Shown in pieces: positions 11,501 through 20,500 of a DNA stretch of 64,000 nt. Where the stretch lies: NCBI GenBank assembly GCA_963662155.1, contig OY759263.1:5733890-5797889 (forward strand), in the 5' to 3' direction. Numbering within the stretch: position 1 is the first letter of the stretch; each line of letters starts with the position of its first letter. The DNA comes from Lamellibrachia columna. Its lineage: Eukaryota; Annelida; Polychaeta; Sabellida; Siboglinidae. The notes under the pieces were generated by a model. It did no database searches and had not been told where the DNA came from. It saw nothing but the letters and a program-made list of their open reading frames with translations. The translations under genes were made by a program, and so were the position numbers.

Positions 11501-14500
11501 TTTGTTGTGCGAAGCTGTCATCTACTGAGGCATTCACAACAATTATGTGAGACAGCCATGGCTAATCGCTTAGCGACCAACTTGGCACAGGAAATGCTGC
11601 CCTGGTCAGTAGATGGCCTGTTCCTAGAACCATGCTAGAGACCTAACTGCACTGTCTTAGAGGAGTGCATTCCTTGATGGCATAACCTTTGACTTCTGAC
11701 AAAGGGCAACATGTTTTGTGAGGTCTTACCCCAATCTTGTGGGATGTGGTGGCTCAGCAGTTGGAGTGATGGACTGTCAATCAAAAGGATGGGGGGGTTC
11801 AAATCAAAACCCCCTCCGGACATGACATCAGAGGGCAGATCAGACCCACGCTGATGAAGGGACCAAGAAGGTCTTGAAAGCTCTGTCGTGCGAAAAGCGA
11901 AACAAAAGTCATGGTTTTGGGGCTATACACCCAGGCCAGACTTTTGTAGTGGTTTACTCATGTGTTCTAAAAGTTGGAGATTCCGGTCATTTCTCGGAAT
12001 GACCAAGGACTGACATGTTAACCAGCGTGACTGATAAGAGCAAGCACAGTTCAATCAAATCGGGGTAACCAAGACTAAAGTGACATATTAAGCGCTGGCA
12101 TACATGGAACCAGTGCAAAGTCTCAAATAAACGTGTTATTTTGCCAGTAATAAGACTAGTTTAGTAAACAAAGGCCAAAATATGTTACATAAGTTGAGTT
12201 TGGATGCAAATAGCATGGCCATACCCTATAGGCAAGAATAGGAAAAGGTGTATACGAATAAATTTTTATTTGGCAAGTGAATATTGTCAGAATACCGCAC
12301 TCGTGATGTAGTGTTACCTAACAGTACAGTGTGGCCCATGAAATTAAGAGGTGTGTTCAACATGGTTTTTCTAGTAAACAACTGGCGTGATATTCTAAAT
12401 TGTAGTTACAAATGGTTATGTTTTAATAACTCTTATAAATGCATATGCTGAAAACCATGACTTGTTTTGCTTTAAATGAAATAATCTGTATAATGGAACA
12501 AGTTACAAAAAGGAATGGTTGACATAACGGGTCATCCATTTTCATCCCATCATGAATTGAGGGGGTTTTGTCCATAGGGTGTTATATCCTGGATTCATAT
12601 ATTACATTGCCTTTAGCACGTAATAGTAATAGAAAGTAAATTAAACAATAGCAACATTGCAGTGTATCTCACCCAAGGCCTGCCTGAAACCGTGTGATAA
12701 CAATAAAAGTTTGACATGCTTTGAACTTTTGTGAAATTATGTGATTTGTGAGCTTATTGCATGATAAACTTGTGATGTATATCTGGCGTACGCCGTGGCC
12801 TGATACTTTTGTACTTACGTACATTTTATAGATGGAATGGAAATGATAGAAGAAATATAAAATGCTACGGATAGCAAAACACATGTGATTGGTGTATTTA
12901 TTGATTTAGAAAAGGCCTTCGATACAGTACAAGATTTAACAAGATTTTAACAAGATTGCCATCCCAAACAACAAGTTCCAGATGGCAAGTGGACAAGGAA
13001 GCCATTGGCTTATCGAGAGTCCAACAATTTTATCATCTATGTGTAGCCCACCCTTATCAAATATCTGTCAATTCTATTCTTGAATATATTCACACTACTA
13101 GCATTAACACAATCATTTGGCAGTTTGTTCCATTCATTTATCACCCTGTGAGAAAGAGTACTTTCTCATGTCCAACCTACACTGCTCCTTAACTAATGCT
13201 GCTTTGTGTCCTCTGGTTCTACTGCCTTCTTTAAGTTTGAAGAATATATTCCTATCAACATCCTCATAACCATTCACTATTTTAAACACTTCTATTTGGT
13301 CACCTCTTAGTCTCCTGGCCTCTAGTGTTGTCAAACAACTTTGTAATAATCGACTTTCGTAACTAAGGTCTCTCAATTCTGGAATCATTTTAGTTGCTCT
13401 TCGTTGTATTCTTTCTAGCTTGTCTATGTCCTTTTTATGATATGGCCTCCATGCTTGAATACAATATTCCAAATGTAGCTTCTTTTGACAAGTGTTTCTT
13501 TCTAGACCATTTTTTCAAGGGAACAAATTTAACGACGATACTCTCAATTTCATATTTTAGAATATTCCAACATTCAATTGCAGTCTTATTCATCAGCATG
13601 TTATTCCAATCTAGCTTTGCTAAGTATTTTCTCATATCTTTATAGTAACCTTTGTGGAAGTTTCTCCTATACGTTTTTTTATTTTTACTTTCTGATTTTA
13701 CATTGATGTCAAAAATGTATTTGATTGTGGTCACTATTACCCAATGGTTCAAACACTGTTACTCATGTATTTTTACATTGTCCACTAATTCTTTTTGTGA
13801 TGATAAAACTAAATCTAATACATTTTCTCCCCTGGTTGGTTCTAGCACGTGCTGAGTAAGGAAGCTATCCTGAATTAAAAATAGAAATTGTTGGTCCTCA
13901 CCCCTTGTACTCTCTAGAGATTTCCATTGTATGTTTCCATGGTTAAAATCTCCCATTATGATACATTCCCCTTTACTAACTTCCTTTATAGCATTTTGTA
14001 TTTTTGTGTTATCGTCTTTGTTTATGTTTGGACTTCGGTTAACTAATCCACTAGTTAATTTTGATTTTCCTGAAACTATTTTGCACCAAACAGCTTCATC
14101 GTAATCTGCTTCCCTTTCTAATTTTATTTCATAAGCTTGACTAGATCCTTTAACATATAAAATAACTCCCCCTCCCCTTCTTCCTATTCGATCTCTCCTA
14201 AACATTACGTATCCTGTCAATCCTAATTCAGCATCTGTTATGTCTGTGTTGGCCCATGATTCGGTAATACCAATTATGTGAGGGTCAACATCTTCTACCA
14301 TAATGTTTAATTCGTTTTTTTATTTACTATACTCCTAGCATTTAAACACACGTATCTATAACCTGCTTCAGACATGTTTTTCGGTTTATCTGTACTAGTG
14401 GCCTCTTGTCCTGCTTGAGGCATCTCTAAGTAACCCCCACTGCGCTTCTAGTTTAAATAGTGTTTACTACCAAAAATATTTGATATGCTACCCATGCCAC

Positions 14501-17500
14501 TTTCTACTGCTGCTGAGAGTCCATCCGCAAATATTACTGCCCCCTTTCCACTTAGATGAAGCCCGTCCTTCATGTACATATCAGCCCTTCCAACAAAACT
14601 TCCCCACAAAACCAACTTCCTCTTCCCTACATAGCTTCTCGACTAGCATGTTAATTGCCATCCCCCAACAATTTCGATATCTATGACCCCTCCTTCCTAT
14701 TACTGGTAAAATCCCTGACAGTATTACCTGCTCAACCCGCGTCTGCTTTAGTGTTCTGACCAAATTCCTGCATTTCCTAACTATGGCAGTTGTACCCTCC
14801 CTCTCTAGGTTATTTGTCCCTACGTGTACAAAAACAGATCCACCTTTGCCAAACCCACAATGTTTCCTACCCTCTTAGTTATCGCCTCTATTTTGGCCCC
14901 AGGCAAGCAAACTACCATGTCATCTCCTGTCGGTCTTTGTAACTATTGAGTCCCCCACAAATACCCTCGCTCTCTTTCTCACCCCCTCTATCACGGAATT
15001 GCTCTTCTGATGGATCCCCTCCATCACATTCTGTCCTGTAGCCTTGTCACTTGGTGGCAGACTGTTATCAGGCTCTCTCTCACTCATCAACCTGTCACCT
15101 TTCCCTCCTGTCGCCTGGCTAACTTGCGCTCCTGTCACCTTCCCTCCTGACACTTTCCCTCCCGTCTCCCTCACTCCCATCGCCTTAACTATCACCTCCT
15201 CCCCCCAACTCCTTCGCTACTGTCTCCCCCACTGCCCTTTCCTTCAATCCATTTGTCTTCCCTCCCATTTCTTTCCTTCTCGTCTCCTTTCATCCTGTCT
15301 CCCTACGTCCTGTCCCCTTATGTCCCATCTCCTTACGTCCTGTGTCCCTACGACCTTACCTCTTCTCAGCCTCCTCCCAGGCTGAGATGAGCTCTCCCTA
15401 GCACATCTCTTGTCGTCTTCCCCCACTTTATCATCTACTGTTCCTCCAAGTTCCTTCATCCTCGTACATCCCCTACACTCAAAACTAAAACTATCCGCCT
15501 GAACCTCAGCCCAGGACTTCTCACACCCAGACTTGACAAAATCCACCCAGTTTCTATACCTGCTGCATATTAAATGCCTGGTGGCCTTTACCTGCCATTT
15601 GCATGGTGCCATAAAAAATTCTCAGACTTAATCTGTTTGCTACGTTAGCCTTGAATAAGGCTGTTTTGTTATTCAAAAGAACACTTCAGGCTAATATACT
15701 TGCTAACTATGTCTTTTCTACTAAGCTCGCACGAGCAAAGAAAAAGCCTGCCACCTAGCGAATACAGAGAACACTGTGTAAACGAAGTCAGTGTAAACGA
15801 ACTTACGCTAAAATCCTGCTGTTAATTCCTTTTTACCGAAATCATTTACTACAACTATGTCAGATATTACCTTATGTATGTAACTGATGTAAATGTATCA
15901 CTTTATCTAATATATATTTAACAATGTATACGATAGTTTGGTACACCAGTTTAATTCACGATCTGTAAACAAACTCCCCCTTATTGCTCGTTGAATTTGA
16001 GTCCAGGAAAAAATACTGCCTCTGTTAAAAAAAACAGTTTCTTAATATATGTCTATAAGAAGTTTGTGTATATAATATATGCGTAACCTGTCAAAAACCA
16101 ATTATATGTTATTCAGGAACCTTCCGCCCGATGTTGACATTAATTTGTGCTTCAATAACAAATGAATAACCAAAGTACATGTAACCAAATTTCTGGGCAT
16201 ATTTATTGATGATTATCTGAACTGGAAACATCACATTAACACAGTCAGATTAAAATTGTCAAACGTTGCAGCAACCATGTACAAGGCAAGTTGTCTAATT
16301 AATCAAGACGGAATGTATATATTGTATTGCTCATTGTTTTTGTCATACATCAATTATTGTAATGAAATATGTGGCAACACCTATGTTGCAAACATTTACT
16401 TTATCACGGTATTGCAGAAACGAGTAGTTCGTCTAGTTTATGGTGCACAATGCCTAGAGCATACCAGCATCCTTTTTGAACTGTGCATTTTGAATTTTGT
16501 AGATTTAGTTAAATTTAAGACTGTGGTCATTATGTTCAAAGCATATGACAACAAACTACCGGATAATTTTTTTTATGTTTAAACTTTATGTGTCAACGCA
16601 CAGTATTAGACTGAAAGACACCTTCAGTAGTTATCGTGTCTGCACCAACATAAAATCAATTTGTATTTCTATTTATGGAGTGAAATTATGGAATTCTTTA
16701 CACAAAAATATCACTGGATGTAGAGGCATACAAAGATTTAAAAACTGTTATAATTATATCTTCTCTCTAATCATAATAAAACGTAATATGTTGTAGACAT
16801 ATTATCTAGGTATTTGTAACTTAGCATTTTTCATATGTACCATATACATGTACAGTCGTGCCTCGTTGTTGCGTGCCCCGTTATTACACGGATTCGGATA
16901 TAAGGTGGTCGGTTGTGGACCCTGATTTTCTGCCAGGGAAATGCCAAATGGCCCTGCTTAAACCAACTCAGAATTGCTTTGACAATTATCTAGAAACATT
17001 AGGTGAGCAATGTCAATGAAGGAATGTCAACGTATTCATTTTGCGCTGCCACCAACATCAGTCGCTGTCGCTGGCTTAGCTTCGGCGGTTTGTAAATTGC
17101 AATCAAGATTCACAAATACACTTCGCATAAGAATCAGATAAAGTCTTAAATGCAATTTAGTATGCAATACCAATATAACACTGGGGTGAAATGGCATGCT
17201 TCCATTCACTGTAAATCTAATCATTTTCACGACGTGAAACCAACATGCCAAATGCTTAACCCACGGCGCTACTGGTGTGCGAAAATACAAATTTGTCATT
17301 CGCATATGAAACGATGAATCGATTTTAAGAGGTGCATCATAAATTTATTATTCGGTCGAGATCAGTTGAAAGACGAAGTGAAACAATTATTAATTCTACC
17401 TATTGTTTTCTATGTTTAATCAGCTTACATACATGTGTCAAATCATATATGTTTTCGGCTGCTCAGATCCAGGTTATTGTTATCCTGGTTCACCCTCCGG

Positions 17501-20500
17501 ACTCCTTACACAGCCTTGGGTAGGAATGCGTGTAACTCCCTACTTTAGAAGACAATAAGCCCAGTGTTAAACTGGCCGGTTTCACAGATCTGTCAACGGG
17601 CGTGTATACACTGCTATCTTGAATCAGTTCCAGGTTGTACCAAGCGATGTTTGCCCATGAGTGCAGCGCAACGGTGCCACTCTCAACCCATGAGTGCAGC
17701 GCAATGGTGCCACTCTCAACCCATGAGTGCAGTGCAATGGTGCAACTCTCAACCAATGAGCGCAGCGCAATGGTGCCACTCTCAACCCATGAGTGCAGTG
17801 CAATGGTGCCACTCTCAACCCATGAGTGCAGCGCAATGGTGCCACTCTCAACCCATGAGTGCAGCGCAATGGTGCCACTCTCAACCCATGAGTGCAGTGC
17901 AATGGTGCAACTCTCAACCAATGAGCGCAGCGCAATGGTGCCACTCTCAACCCATGAGTGCAGCGCAATGGTGCCACTCTCAACCCATGAGTGCAGCGCA
18001 ATGGTGCCACTCTCAACCCATGAGTGCAGTGCAATGGTGCAACTCTCAACCAATGAGCGCAGCGCAATGGTGCCACTCTCAACCCATGAGTGCAGTGCAA
18101 TGGTGCAACTCTCAACCAATGAGCGCAGCGCAATGGTGCCACTTGAATCCAACATATTTAGTATACTTCAGTAATAACTAACTAAACCACTAATAAATTA
18201 ATCCTTGGTTCGGTATGCAATGTCAGATCACAGACCAAACGGAGAAGCTTGCTTCTGATTGGTAGACTGATGCCCAGTCCACAGTGTGGCGCCACTGTCA
18301 TAACCATTCCTGCATGTAGTGAATTATCTGAGAACCACATTAATAAGCGCTGTACATAACATTTGTTGATAAAGTACGGAATCCCAAATTTTGTTGTGGT
18401 CTTCAAATTTGTATGTGGAGTCTGGTGGACTAATTTCCCATGAAAAACAAAGCTTGATAAATGTGCCCATTCAGACCGCGATCTGCATCTGTTGCATAAT
18501 AGATAAACCTAAACTGAGTACTCTGCCAATTGGTTTATTTTCAGAGTTTTCCTTCTCTATATTTTATGAGTCCACAACAGGTAACAAATTCACTGCGTGT
18601 GGGATGTTTTCATTCCCCTAGCATAGACACCACAAAGAAGAGATCTATGGGTTTTAGTGTCTCTTCCGACAGACACAGGCAATGTGGAGTGAATGACATT
18701 ACTGAAGTTTTGAAGCGGCGGCAGGTGGACTCGAACCTGGACCTCTCAATGAACAGTCCAGTGCTTTAACTGCTGAGCCACTGCACCCCTCCAATGGTGG
18801 TCATAGCTGCAGTTGTCCAACTAGTTCAAAGGTTTACACAAGTAATAGTACATCCAGAAATGTTATCTTGTCTAACTCCTCAGCCAGTTACAGCAGCAGA
18901 AACCAAGTTCTGGCCAGATACCACTCACATCTCTTCCAGCCACATCCACAACCAATTCCATCCTCTTGCCAGATACTACAGACTGTCACACCTCTTCCAG
19001 CCACATCCACAGTCAGTACAATCCTCTGGCCAGATACTACAGACTATCACATCTCTTCCAGCCACACCGACAGCCAGTACCATCCTCTGGCCAGATACTA
19101 CAGACTGTCACATCTCTTCCAGCCACATCCACAGTCAGTACAATCCTCTGGCCAGATACTACAGACTGTCACATCTCTTCCAGCCACATCCACAGTCAGT
19201 ACAATCCTCTGGCCAGATACTACATACTGTCACATCTCTTCCAGCCACATCCACAGTCAGTACAATCCTCTGGCCAGATACTACAGACTGTCACATCTCT
19301 TTGGGCCACATCCACAGTCAGTACAATCCTCTTGCCTGATACTGCAAACTGTCACATCTCTTCCAGCCACATCCACAGCCAGTACAATCCTCTGGCCAGA
19401 TACTACAGACTGTCACATCTCTTCCAGCCACATCCACAGTCAGTACAATCCTCTGGCCAGATACTACAGACTGTCACATCTCTTCCAGCCACATCCACAG
19501 TCAGTACAATCCTCTGGCCAGATACTACAGACTGTCACATCTCTTTGGGCCACATCCACAGTCAGTACAATCCTCTTGCCTGATACTGCAAACTGTCACA
19601 TCTCTTCCAGCCACATCCACATCCAGTACCATCCTCTGGCCAGATACTACAAACTGTCACATCTCTTCCAGCCACAGTACCATCATCTACCTCTCACAAT
19701 ATTCAGTTTTGACCTTCAACATGAATGTACATATCATCTGAGCTGAGTTCCTGGGTACGGTCCTTGACCTTTCTCATGAATATAAGGAAAAGTTACACAC
19801 CTTAGAAAGTCACACAGGAACAGACACATGGCATCAAAGCCCTTCTGCAATACTAAAAATTCCTTTCAAAATCTTAACTTGAACTGGCTGGCCAGAAATA
19901 TTTTGCATAATTTCCAGAACATGTGACTTGGGATATTTCTGTGCATTTGGATTTCACTGTGCATTTGCTTTCACTGCATCTGCCTCATTGTGTCTGCTTC
20001 ACTACGTCTGCCTCACTGTGTCTGCTTCACTACATCTGCCTCACTGCGTCTACCTTACTGTGTCTGCCTCTGCCCATCTTACCTCGAACTGCTGCACTGT
20101 CCTACCTTGAACTGTTGCACTACCTTACCTTGAACTGTTGCACTGCCTTATCTTGAACTGCTGCACTGTCTTACCTTGAACTGCTGCACTGTCCTACCTT
20201 GAACTGTTGCACTGCCGTACCTTGAACTGTTGCACTGCCTTATCTTGAACTGCTGCACTGTCTTACCTTGAACTGCTGCACGGTCTTACCTTAAACTGCT
20301 GCACTGTCTTACCTTGAACTACTGCACTGTCTTACCTTAAACTGCTGCACTGTCTTACCTTGAACTACTGCACTGTCTTACCTTGAACTGCTGCACTGTC
20401 TCCTGCAGCTTGAGCTTGGTGAGGAACATGTCGTCTGAGCTGAGTTCCTGGGCACGGTCTTCCATCATCTGAAGCAGCTGGTCCCGCAGCTGCAGAGCAA

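Noticed and set aside
17225..17290. tRNA-like stretch on the minus strand (GGGTTAAGCATTTGGC)
   Set aside because: No convincing B box or cloverleaf. Could be a very old SINE head.
17490..18181. Long frames on both strands in the 33-bp array
   Set aside because: Simple consequence of a 33-bp stop-free unit.
18710..18795. Genuine tRNA gene
   Set aside because: A and B boxes are present, but the acceptor and anticodon stems do not pair and a SINE body follows.
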